The notes beneath the pieces are model-generated. The model had not been told where the DNA came from, searched no databases, and saw only the letters and a program-made list of their open reading frames with translations. The translations under genes were made by a program, and so were the position numbers. A DNA stretch of 64,000 nucleotides from Bacteroidia bacterium (lineage in GTDB: Bacteria > Bacteroidota > Bacteroidia > J057): assembly GCA_030430575.1 (NCBI GenBank), contig JAUIKF010000013.1:79337-143336 (forward strand), written 5' to 3'. Positions within the stretch are counted from its first letter, which is position 1; each line of letters begins with the position of its first letter. Of this stretch, positions 33,809 through 41,144 are shown piece by piece.

Positions 33809-34942
33809 TTATAGCGTCCCTCTCAGCTCTTGCTCGCGCTCGATGGCTTCGAAGAGGGCCTTGAAGTTGCCTTTTCCAAATGAGGTGGCGCCTTTGCGCT
33901 GGATGATTTCGAAGAACATCGTTGGACGTGGCTCAATGGGCTTAGTGAAGATCTGAAGGAGGTATCCTTCATCGTCGCGGTCTACCAAGATGCCCAGCTC
34001 TTTGAGGGGTTCGAGGTCTTCATCAATCTCTCCAACTCTTTCGACCAAGGTATCATAATAGGTAGTGGGCACGCGCAAAAACTCCACCCCGCGATCGCGG
34101 AGCTGCGTGACCGTGTCGATGACATTGTCAGTCGCAACGGCGATGTGCTGCACGCCTTCGCCTTCGTAGAAGTCAAGGTATTCATCCACCTGAGACTTTT
34201 TCTTGCCTGGGGCGGGCTCATTGATGGGAAATTTAATGCGGCCATTACCATTACTCATCACTTTACTCATCAAGGCAGTATATTCTGTAGAAATATCCTT
34301 GTCGTCAAACGACATGATCTGGGTGAAGCCCATGACTTTTTGGTAGAATTCTACCCAATAGTTCATCTTGCCTAGCTCTACGTTGCCGACCATGTGGTCG
34401 ACGTATTTCAGGCCTACTGACGTAGGATTGTAGTGGGTTTCCCATTTTTCATAGCCTGGAAGAAAAACGCCATTGTAGTTCTTGCGCTCTACAAATATAT
34501 GCACTGTCTCACCATACGTATAAATCCCTGAACGCACTACTTTTCCATGTTCATCTTCTTCTGTGACAGGTTCCATATAGGATTTTGCCCCGCGCTTCAT
34601 GGCTTCATTATAGGCGTAAGTAGCGTCATCTACCCAGAGAGCGGTGACTTTCACGCCATCGCCGTGCTTATCGATATGACGGCCAATGTCTGTCCCGCTT
34701 TTAAGTGGAGAAGTGAGCACTAATCGGATTTTGTCCTGTACAACCACATAAGACTCAAAGTCTTTATTGCCAGTGGCTAGGCCAGAATAGGCCAAGGACT
34801 GAAAGCCAAAGGCAGTCTTGTAGAAGTGAGCTGCCTGCATGGCATTGCTCACATATAACTCTAGGTAATCGGTCCCGTTGATGGGCATGAAGTCTGCCGC
34901 ATCGTCGTAGATTTTGGGAATAGAAGCTGTATTTGTTGCCAT
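33809..34942 (-). CDS. hppD: 4-Hydroxyphenylpyruvate dioxygenase
   Basis: This 377-residue Fe(II) enzyme turns 4-hydroxyphenylpyruvate into homogentisate, the substrate of the hmgA product encoded ~9 kb upstream. The two vicinal-oxygen-chelate domains are visible. The three iron ligands lie in VDHMVGNV (His, ~181), GVQHIAVAT (His, ~262) and PTMFFEIIQR (Glu, ~347). The C-terminal FGKGNFKALFEAIEREQ is characteristic. It is encoded on the strand opposite to hmgA/fahA with its own upstream region. The flavin-reductase and MFS genes follow on the same strand; an upstream MarR gene may control it. Confidence 0.95.
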   Translation of the reverse strand: MATNTASIPKIYDDAADFMPINGTDYLELYVSNAMQAAHFYKTAFGFQSLAYSGLATGNKDFESYVVVQDKIRLVLTSPLKSGTDIGRHIDKHGDGVKVTALWVDDATYAYNEAMKRGAKSYMEPVTEEDEHGKVVRSGIYTYGETVHIFVERKNYNGVFLPGYEKWETHYNPTSVGLKYVDHMVGNVELGKMNYWVEFYQKVMGFTQIMSFDDKDISTEYTALMSKVMSNGNGRIKFPINEPAPGKKKSQVDEYLDFYEGEGVQHIAVATDNVIDTVTQLRDRGVEFLRVPTTYYDTLVERVGEIDEDLEPLKELGILVDRDDEGYLLQIFTKPIEPRPTMFFEIIQRKGATSFGKGNFKALFEAIEREQELRGTL

Positions 34943-35068
34943 AATGTGACTAGATTTTATGAAGTTAAGATGAATTAGAAATTATTAATCAGTCAATGAA
35001 TCAATTAATAATCCCTTATTGTTGTCATGGCAATATTATGAAAATTTAGGAAAAAAGACAAAGAGTGG

Positions 35069-35161
35069 AGGTTCAAGGAAGTTCAATGCGTTCAAGTCGT
35101 TCAATGCGTTCAGGTAGCTTCTTTTTTTGAACCCTGAACCCTGAACCCTGAACCCTGAACC
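35069..35161. repeat. Simple repeats (GTTCAA and TGAACCC types)
   Basis: GTTCAAGGAAGTTCAATGCG-like units run to 35117, followed by four copies of the 8-bp unit CTGAACCC at 35127-35161. They lie between the MarR stop and the HPPD start and carry no gene. Confidence 0.75.
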
Positions 35162-35164
35162 TGC

Positions 35165-35614
35165 CTATTGCACCTTTGAACCTTCATAGTTTTCAAATAC
35201 TTGATTGATAATTCTCAGAAACGTATCATAATCCTCTTCGCTGAGGTGTCGCCATCCTTGCTCGCGCAGGTTGGCGACGACCTCCAAGGATTTTTCTACC
35301 GTTTCTATCCCTTTAGGGGTAAGAAAAATCTTGAAGCGTCGACGATCGTTTTCAAATCGTTGGCGTTCGATCAGGCCTTTTTTGGCTAAGAGGTCAAGGA
35401 TACGCGAGATGGTTGGGGTGTTTTTGAAGCTTAGGGCTGCCAGCTCTGTTTGAGAGAGACCATTGTTTTGGTATAAATTATCGAGTAATACCCATTGTTC
35501 CGGTGTGATATCGACGCCCAATTCATTAAAAGCCTGTAAATAGTGCAATTTTACGACGCGTGTCGCACGTTCAAGGTGGTAGCCAATATTTTTGGTACGT
35601 CTTTCCTTTTTCAT
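35165..35614 (-). CDS. MarR family transcriptional regulator
   Basis: This 149-residue winged-helix regulator has its helix-turn-helix in LSQTELAALSFKNTPTISR (~54-72), followed by ILDLLAKKGLIER and the wing DRRRFKIFLTPKG. The N-terminal and C-terminal helices form the usual dimer interface. MarR proteins often respond to phenolic ligands. Lying upstream of HPPD on the same strand, it is a reasonable candidate regulator of aromatic catabolism or of the linked MFS pump. It is divergent from the PepSY-like gene with only 74 bp shared, so it may also control itself and that gene. Confidence 0.9.
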   Translation of the reverse strand: MKKERRTKNIGYHLERATRVVKLHYLQAFNELGVDITPEQWVLLDNLYQNNGLSQTELAALSFKNTPTISRILDLLAKKGLIERQRFENDRRRFKIFLTPKGIETVEKSLEVVANLREQGWRHLSEEDYDTFLRIINQVFENYEGSKVQ

Positions 35615-35688
35615 TTAACCAATCATTAATACTTTCAGGGCCACAAGTTTCAAATATTTTCTATATTCAGGAAATATGAATTTTTCTT

Positions 35689-36156
35689 ATGAAACATTGG
35701 CTCCTCATTCTCACCTCATTATGTCTGCTCGCTCCTCCTATGGCAAGCGCACAGCGAAAAGCTCCTTTTAGGGCACCGGAAGTTGTCAAGAAAGGATTTG
35801 AAGAAAAATACCCAGACCTTAAGGTTGGCAAATGGGCCCTTACTAGACAGAAAGCCTTTAAGGCCTACATTAAAACTGAAGAGAAAAAAGGAGTGGCCTA
35901 TTTTACACGAACAGGGAACTGGATGCGTTCCAAATGGTACCTAAAGGAACTTCCTTTGAATGTAGAAGATAGCATTTACACGCACTATGACTATCCAGAA
36001 ATCAAGAAAATAATAAAGAATGAAACGCCGAGAGGCATTACCTTTCTGGTGATTCTGGATACAGGACCAGAACTACACCAGTTGTATATCAGTGAGGCGG
36101 GAAAGATTCTCAAACGAAAAGTTAAAAAGAAAACCATTAAAAAAGAAGATCAATGA
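35689..36156 (+). CDS. PepSY-like secreted protein
   Basis: This 155-residue protein has a signal peptide (1-22, cleaved after ASAQ) and a fold like the PepSY-like/BLIP-type proteins common in Bacteroidota: VVKKGFEEKYPDLKVGKWAL, then an AYFTRTGNW strand and ITFLVILDTGPELHQLYISEAGKIL. The C terminus is a run of lysines (KRKVKKKTIKKEDQ). It is periplasmic. Function is unknown; PepSY-type domains often inhibit proteases or bind ligands. It overlaps the next lipoprotein gene by four bases (ATGA), so the two are coupled. Confidence 0.75.
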   Translation: MKHWLLILTSLCLLAPPMASAQRKAPFRAPEVVKKGFEEKYPDLKVGKWALTRQKAFKAYIKTEEKKGVAYFTRTGNWMRSKWYLKELPLNVEDSIYTHYDYPEIKKIIKNETPRGITFLVILDTGPELHQLYISEAGKILKRKVKKKTIKKEDQ

Positions 36157-36713
36157 TTATTGTTAGATGGGTGCTGATTTTGAGTTGTTGTTGGCTGCTA
36201 ACTGCCTGTGGCAGTAATGTAGACCTTGACAATGCCGGCACAGAAGCACTCAGGGTCAGCATCGGTGACCAATTACATTTGGTGGAAGCAGGAAAGCGCG
36301 TAGCGCTTTCCCTGAAAAAAGGCGCTCATCATATCCAAGTCAAAAACTTGGGAGGTCAAGTAGTCAAAGACACCACCATAAACGTGGTGAAAGGAGGCTT
36401 GATCAATCTCGCAGGGGGTGAATACCTCGTGTGGAAGGATATTTTTTCCCCTCAATCGACTGTTGCTTTCAGGAAGCAATTGCTGAATACCCAAGAGCTG
36501 AAGATCGACCAAACGGTCTATGATATAGAGTATGCCATGCTTCCCCAAAATCAGTTTTTTGTGGAGCAATATTGGGACTATCGCTTGGATGAGCCTTTTC
36601 CTAAGACCGTTCATGGATGGGAATTGGAAGGGGATAACATGTATATGTTTAAGACAAAACTCGTCCGCCTGGACGAGTTCAAGGAGGTGTATTTGCAGTC
36701 TAGTAGCGAGTAG
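36153..36713 (+). CDS. Hypothetical lipoprotein
   Basis: This is a 186-residue protein with a lipobox LTAC at ~residue 19 (MIIVRWVLILSCCWLLTAC). The mature part begins with a small beta domain reading as a 'tissue' of short strands (LRVSIGDQLHLVEAGKRVAL), which resembles carboxypeptidase-regulatory-like or PEGA-type beta sandwiches. It ends with a mixed region containing MYMFKTKLVRLDEF. No family is firmly recognised. It is translationally coupled to the PepSY-like protein, so the two likely act together in the periplasm or outer membrane. Confidence 0.7.
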   Translation: MIIVRWVLILSCCWLLTACGSNVDLDNAGTEALRVSIGDQLHLVEAGKRVALSLKKGAHHIQVKNLGGQVVKDTTINVVKGGLINLAGGEYLVWKDIFSPQSTVAFRKQLLNTQELKIDQTVYDIEYAMLPQNQFFVEQYWDYRLDEPFPKTVHGWELEGDNMYMFKTKLVRLDEFKEVYLQSSSE

Positions 36714-36714
36714 G

Positions 36715-36946
36715 GACCGCTCCCTGCGGTCGCTGCGAGAGGCGAGATCGTTCGGGGCTAAAGCCCCTCACTGCGAGACCGCTCGCCTTTCAGGCTCGCT
36801 ACGAGACAAGAGGCAAGGAAATTTTCCTTTATCTCGCAGCGAGGCGAGTCTTCGAGCCGAGCGATCTCGGTTCTCGCAGTGAGGAGCTCCGCGACGAACG
36901 ATCCCGCAGCGAGGGCTGAGTCTTCGAAGCCCGAACGGTCTATTTC
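36715..36946. repeat. ~235-bp inverted-repeat element, copy 2
   Basis: This is the same family as 28751-28984, again directly upstream of a start codon (ATG at 36950) and in the same orientation relative to the gene. The right end, GAGTCTTCGAAGCCCGAACG plus GTC, mirrors the left end of copy 1. Its centre (ACAAGAGGCAAGGAAATTTT) is AT-rich, flanked by GC-rich arms of about 110 bp that can fold back. Confidence 0.8.
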
Positions 36947-36949
36947 CTT

Positions 36950-37444
36950 ATGAACACACAATCTTTTCAAATACAAGGAGGCTATTGCCACTTATTTGCC
37001 GATCGCATAGAGATCGAGCCTACTACCCTTGGTGGCAAACTGGCTCGCCAGTTGTCCCAATGGGGCATAAACCGCTATTCGTGGTTTTATGGATTTTTAG
37101 CCTTGCTATTGTTAGGGGCAGCACTTATGGTGCTGTTGATAGAAAATTATCTATTGGCTGTTTTTCTGGGAATCATGGCGGTCTATCAAGGCTATTTATT
37201 GTGGAAAAAACGAGATCATACGATTCAGTTTGTGATGCCGCGGGATCAAGTCCAGCACGTGACCTATCGACCAGCGGTGGAGGGCCTTGCCAGAGCGAGT
37301 TTTATTATGTTAGTAGGATATCCTGGTAAAACAGCCCTCAAACGGATCATTTCGCTTCCCAGTGCCCGATACGGGGGGGCTTCTATTGCCCAAACTGCGC
37401 AACTGCTTTTTCAAGAAGGCGGATGGGGAAGGAATGAAGAATGA
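36950..37444 (+). CDS. Hypothetical membrane protein, 164 residues
   Basis: The protein has a soluble N-terminal region (~1-43) and two adjacent membrane helices (~44-65 and ~67-85). A cytoplasmic beta-rich tail follows (HTIQFVMPRDQVQHVTY...GYPGKTALKRIISLP) that looks like a small PH-type domain. This architecture is common among uncharacterised Bacteroidota membrane proteins. The start codon directly follows the repeat element. The NAD(P)HX repair gene lies 35 bases downstream on the same strand. Confidence 0.7.
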   Translation: MNTQSFQIQGGYCHLFADRIEIEPTTLGGKLARQLSQWGINRYSWFYGFLALLLLGAALMVLLIENYLLAVFLGIMAVYQGYLLWKKRDHTIQFVMPRDQVQHVTYRPAVEGLARASFIMLVGYPGKTALKRIISLPSARYGGASIAQTAQLLFQEGGWGRNEE

Positions 37445-37479
37445 TGAATGTCGAACAAGGATTTCTGATTTAAGAAGTA

Positions 37480-38997
37480 ATGAGGTATTTATCCAATACT
37501 GCCCAGATACGAGAAGCTGATCGAATCCAGATTGAGGAGATGGGCCTTCTGGGAATTATTTTAATGGAGAATGCGGCCAAAAGCGCTGCGGAGCGGCTAG
37601 TGGAGTTGTATCCTGACGAGCGGTTTCTGGTGCTGGCAGGGCCTGGGAATAATGGGGGAGATGGCCTGGCTATGGCTCGCTTCCTTCATGTCTGGGGAAA
37701 GCAAGTAGACGTGATTTTATCACACTCGCCCGACCGCTATCAAGGCGATGCCTTGATCAATTACCAGATCCTTAGGAAGTTGCCAGTTTCGGTGGAAGTG
37801 TACTCGTCCAGCGTATTGGCGGAAAAAGCTGTTGAGTGGCCCATAGTCGTTGACGCTTTACTGGGAACAGGTATTTCTGATCAACTAAGGGGGACCATCG
37901 TATCGATTATAGCAGAAGTGAAAGCCTGTGACTTGACAACGGTAGCGGTAGATCTCCCTAGCGGATTGAGTGCGGATACTGGGCAGGTCATAAACGATGT
38001 CCTTTGGGCGGACCATACTTTCACATTTCAGCTCCCCAAGGTTTGCCATTATGTGACACCTGCGTCAAATCTGTGTGGAGAGATCCACTGCCTGGATATT
38101 GGTATCTGGCCGGAGGTCATTCAGCGTTTGAAGATCAAACGGAGGGTGCTGGACGACGATTTTGTCTCGTCTTATTACGAGCCCAGGGCCAAAGAAAGTC
38201 ATAAGGGGACCTATGGACATGTATTATTGGTGGGAGGAAGTAAGGCGATGAGTGGGGCGATCGCCTTGGCGGCAAGTGCCGCCATGCGGATGGGGGCTGG
38301 ACTCTGTACTGTCCTGACGTCTGAGGCTTGTCGTGCAGCTGTAAATGCCTTATGCCCAGAGGCGATGTGTGTGACGGTTTCAGAAGATGAATTAGGAAAA
38401 AATGCGGTAGGACTTTTTGAACAACACAGTAAAGAGAAAGATGCTGTGTTGATCGGCCCAGGAATGGGCCAATCAGCAGATACGGCAGATTTTTTATCCC
38501 AAATCCTTTACAACATCACTCAACCCCTCATTCTCGATGCAGATGCCTTGAATCTTCTGGCTTCGCAGCCGGATTGGTGGCAGCAGGTGCCTCCTGATTC
38601 TATTTTGACCCCTCATCCCGGAGAGATGAGTCGATTGTGCAATGGCGTTTCCATCCAGCCCCAACGGCTAGAAATCGCCGAATCCTCGGCCAAACAATGG
38701 CAACAAATAATTGTGCTAAAAGGTGCAGGAACCCTGGTTGCCTGTCCTGATGGCACCACTTATGTGAATACAACTGGTAATCCAGGGATGGCATCTGGAG
38801 GGATGGGGGACGTGTTGGCAGGGATGATTACTGCCTTGGTAGGACAGGGCTATGCCCGTGGAGTGGCAGCTGCTATGGCAGTTTACCTTCATGGGGCGAC
38901 TGCGGATCTAATAGCCTCTCGAATGGCTTCAGAGGCCTTATTAGCGTCGGATCTGCCGGATAGTATAGGTGCCATTTTGGGAGATATTCTAAATTGA
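37480..38997 (+). CDS. nnr: Bifunctional NAD(P)HX epimerase / dehydratase
   Basis: This is a 505-residue fused repair enzyme. The N-terminal YjeF domain (~1-215) has AGPGNNGGDGLAMARFL (~53-69) and VVDALLGTG (~124-132) and epimerises damaged NAD(P)H hydrates. The C-terminal ribokinase-like domain (~225-500) has HVLLVGGSKAMSGAIALA (~246-263), LILDADALNLLA (~349-360), LTPHPGEMSRL (~376-386) and the catalytic NTTGNPGMASGGMGDVLAG (~430-448). It dehydrates the S-form with ADP or ATP. Length and order match the family, and it has no partner genes. Confidence 0.95.
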   Translation: MRYLSNTAQIREADRIQIEEMGLLGIILMENAAKSAAERLVELYPDERFLVLAGPGNNGGDGLAMARFLHVWGKQVDVILSHSPDRYQGDALINYQILRKLPVSVEVYSSSVLAEKAVEWPIVVDALLGTGISDQLRGTIVSIIAEVKACDLTTVAVDLPSGLSADTGQVINDVLWADHTFTFQLPKVCHYVTPASNLCGEIHCLDIGIWPEVIQRLKIKRRVLDDDFVSSYYEPRAKESHKGTYGHVLLVGGSKAMSGAIALAASAAMRMGAGLCTVLTSEACRAAVNALCPEAMCVTVSEDELGKNAVGLFEQHSKEKDAVLIGPGMGQSADTADFLSQILYNITQPLILDADALNLLASQPDWWQQVPPDSILTPHPGEMSRLCNGVSIQPQRLEIAESSAKQWQQIIVLKGAGTLVACPDGTTYVNTTGNPGMASGGMGDVLAGMITALVGQGYARGVAAAMAVYLHGATADLIASRMASEALLASDLPDSIGAILGDILN

Positions 38998-39202
38998 ATT
39001 ATTATTATGCTAAATAATTAGTACATTTATATCGCATATATTGATTTGCATGAAACGTGCGGTTCTTCTTTAAAGCCTACCTTACCCAACTAATATTTGT
39101 CAAACCAGTAGGTCTTCCCTTTTTTCTAGCCTCAACATACAGGAATCTCACTCAATCCTCTCAAACCTCTGCTAATGTATATTCATTTGTAGAAAAAGAA
39201 CT

Positions 39203-39601
39203 ATGAAATCACCTCAATCTTATCAAACCGCGCTAAAGGTGCTCTTGGTAGAAGACAATCCTGTAAATCAACGATTGACGAAGCGGCTTGTTGAACAATT
39301 AGGGCAGCAGGTAGATATTGCTGGAAATGGAGAAGAAGGTGTGAAAGCTAGTCAAAGACAGTTTTACCACCTGATTTTAATGGATGTAATGATGCCGAAA
39401 ATGGATGGCATTGAGGCTTCCACCCATATTCTTGCCCAATATAGGGAGGCGCCTGTTCAGCCTGTTATTGTAGCCGTTACAGCATTTACCACCAAAGAGG
39501 TGAGGGAAAGATGCGAGACTGCTGGCATTCACGACTTTTCACCTAAACCCATCTCTAGAAATCAATTGGTGAAATTATTTGAAAAATGGTTTCCCGCATA
39601 A
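39203..39601 (+). CDS. Stand-alone receiver-domain response regulator
   Basis: This is a 132-residue single receiver domain. The acidic pocket lies in LLVEDNPVNQ (Glu/Asp ~16-17), the phosphorylated Asp in LILMDVMMPKMDG (~60), the Thr in AVTAFT and the Lys in SPKPIS (~115). The LLVEDNPVNQRL pattern is that of receivers attached to hybrid histidine kinases, but no kinase or output domain is present here. It probably acts in a phosphorelay or by protein contact with a partner encoded elsewhere. It converges with the next gene with only one base between stops. Confidence 0.9.
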   Translation: MKSPQSYQTALKVLLVEDNPVNQRLTKRLVEQLGQQVDIAGNGEEGVKASQRQFYHLILMDVMMPKMDGIEASTHILAQYREAPVQPVIVAVTAFTTKEVRERCETAGIHDFSPKPISRNQLVKLFEKWFPA

Positions 39602-39602
39602 T

Positions 39603-41138
39603 TCAATGAGACCGAATAAATTTCCCTAGCCATTGTCGCTGGTTCCCGTAGATTTTGATGAAATAAATGCCATTTGCTAACTGACCTACAGCAAGTGGTT
39701 GGGGCGCGGCAAATTCCATCATTTGTTCCATTACCTTTTTCCCATTTAAGTTAAATACTTCTACTTTCATTCGCGAAATAGGGCTTTTCCCAATATCAAT
39801 ATACACTTCATCTGTAGCAGGATTGGGAAACAATAACGGCTCCTGAATATACTCCAGCCGCTCAGAAAGTGCATTTCCACTGACATTGATATATTCCAGC
39901 AATAAGGTGTTAGGAGAAACCTGCTGGCCGTCTTCCATTCCCCCTACAAGGTATCTCGTTTCTGGCCCTACTTCGGCAATGCCGCGTAGGTCCATAGGCA
40001 ACTGGTTGTTGGAGAGAATATTCCAACCGCCGGAGCGGGTGTCGAGGAAGAGGTTTTGTCGAGCGGGGGGTACGCCGCCACTGCCATTATAGGCGATGCC
40101 ATTATAGTTGTAGGTGATATTGGAACCTCCTAGCCAATGGACAAAGTCATAGACGCGCGTGGCCGCCATGCGGTAACCATTGATCATATTAGAAAAAACT
40201 GAAGTGGACCAGGTGATCTGGGTAGGATCTTGTGAGTCAATGACACCTTTCCTCAACGCATTTTGAATGGGAAATCCCGAAGAGGAAGCAGCGCCGCCAA
40301 AATAGTAGATCGTATCCCCGACGATTGTCCCAGATGTGCCAAAAGACATATAAGTGTGGTTGTTGGGCACTTGAACGCCCATCTGCCAGGTATCAGCGGC
40401 AGGATCGTAGATTTGAACATTAGGGACATTGCCGACATCACTCCATCCTGTCACGACAAATATGAGGCTGTCACGCCAGACGGCTTGTACATGGTCATCA
40501 ATCGGCACGGGGATGGGTGCACCATCTGACAAGAAAGCATTGGCCCGTACATCGTACCGATGAACCCGATTGGAGGAGCGCTCGCTGCCGTTGGCAAAGA
40601 CATGATATCCTCCTATGATATAGAGGATGTTTCCGACACGGCTGGCGCCTGCGGCGACCTTGCCGAGGGTATCTGGCAAGTCTGCAATCCGTTCCCAGCG
40701 GTCCGCCTCTACCGCATAGCGATAAGACCGAAGGTGAATGCCACTGAACACCTTGGTGCTATCCAGTCCACCAAAGGTATATACATAAGCGGTGTCACCG
40801 ATATAGCCTTCCACGACTGCGTTATTGGTGATGGGTTCAGGCAAAGGGGCCACATCGGTCACATTCCATACCTGGGCAGAGGCATCCAAAGCAAATGCTT
40901 GGAGGATAGCAAAGAGACTAAAGAATTTTGGTTCTCTGACAATTTTAGTGGAGTGTCCACTTTGGCTTTCACATCTCCTGAACCCCGCAGGCCCCGTCCT
41001 CTTCAAAGAGGACTTCCCACAAGCCCTAGTTGGCGCGAAAACCTCTTTGAAGAGGTTGCGGCCTGTGCGAGCGGAGATGTGTTTGTAAGAAGCGACAAGC
41101 TTCCCACGGAATTTGTCAAAGAACCAGAATTTATTCAT
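39603..41138 (-). CDS. Kelch-like propeller protein with T9SS sorting domain; signal peptide split by an insertion
   Basis: This is a 511-residue frame. Residues ~90-420 form a kelch/galactose-oxidase-like propeller (YVYTFGGLDS, NILYIIGGYHVF, TIYYFGGAAS, YLVGGMEDG), and ~430-511 are a Por sorting domain (LLFPNPATDEVYIDI). The N terminus is odd: MNKF is followed by 68 residues of unlikely sequence (rich in Arg, Lys, Cys) and only then FSLFAILQAFALDASAQ, a typical signal-peptide core. Removing 204 bp (40922-41125) restores an ideal signal peptide starting MNKFFSLFAILQ. The insertion is in frame, so the gene remains open, but export is probably impaired unless another start is used. Confidence 0.85.
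   Translation of the reverse strand: MNKFWFFDKFRGKLVASYKHISARTGRNLFKEVFAPTRACGKSSLKRTGPAGFRRCESQSGHSTKIVREPKFFSLFAILQAFALDASAQVWNVTDVAPLPEPITNNAVVEGYIGDTAYVYTFGGLDSTKVFSGIHLRSYRYAVEADRWERIADLPDTLGKVAAGASRVGNILYIIGGYHVFANGSERSSNRVHRYDVRANAFLSDGAPIPVPIDDHVQAVWRDSLIFVVTGWSDVGNVPNVQIYDPAADTWQMGVQVPNNHTYMSFGTSGTIVGDTIYYFGGAASSSGFPIQNALRKGVIDSQDPTQITWSTSVFSNMINGYRMAATRVYDFVHWLGGSNITYNYNGIAYNGSGGVPPARQNLFLDTRSGGWNILSNNQLPMDLRGIAEVGPETRYLVGGMEDGQQVSPNTLLLEYINVSGNALSERLEYIQEPLLFPNPATDEVYIDIGKSPISRMKVEVFNLNGKKVMEQMMEFAAPQPLAVGQLANGIYFIKIYGNQRQWLGKFIRSH
40929..41125. mobile_element. MITE-like 197-bp insertion with inverted ends and 7-bp target duplication
   Basis: The terminal inverted repeats are TGGTTCTCTGACAATTTTAG at 40929 and its imperfect mirror ending GTCAAAGAACC at 41125 (about 22 bp, few mismatches). 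AGAATTT occurs at 40922-40928 and again at 41126-41132, a 7-bp direct duplication. The interior has two small palindromes built on CCTCTTCAAAGAGG and CCTCTTTGAAGAGG. It encodes no transposase. The element plus one duplication is 204 bp, a multiple of three, and it splits the signal-peptide codons of the kelch-like gene. Confidence 0.85.
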
Positions 41139-41144
41139 AAAAGG

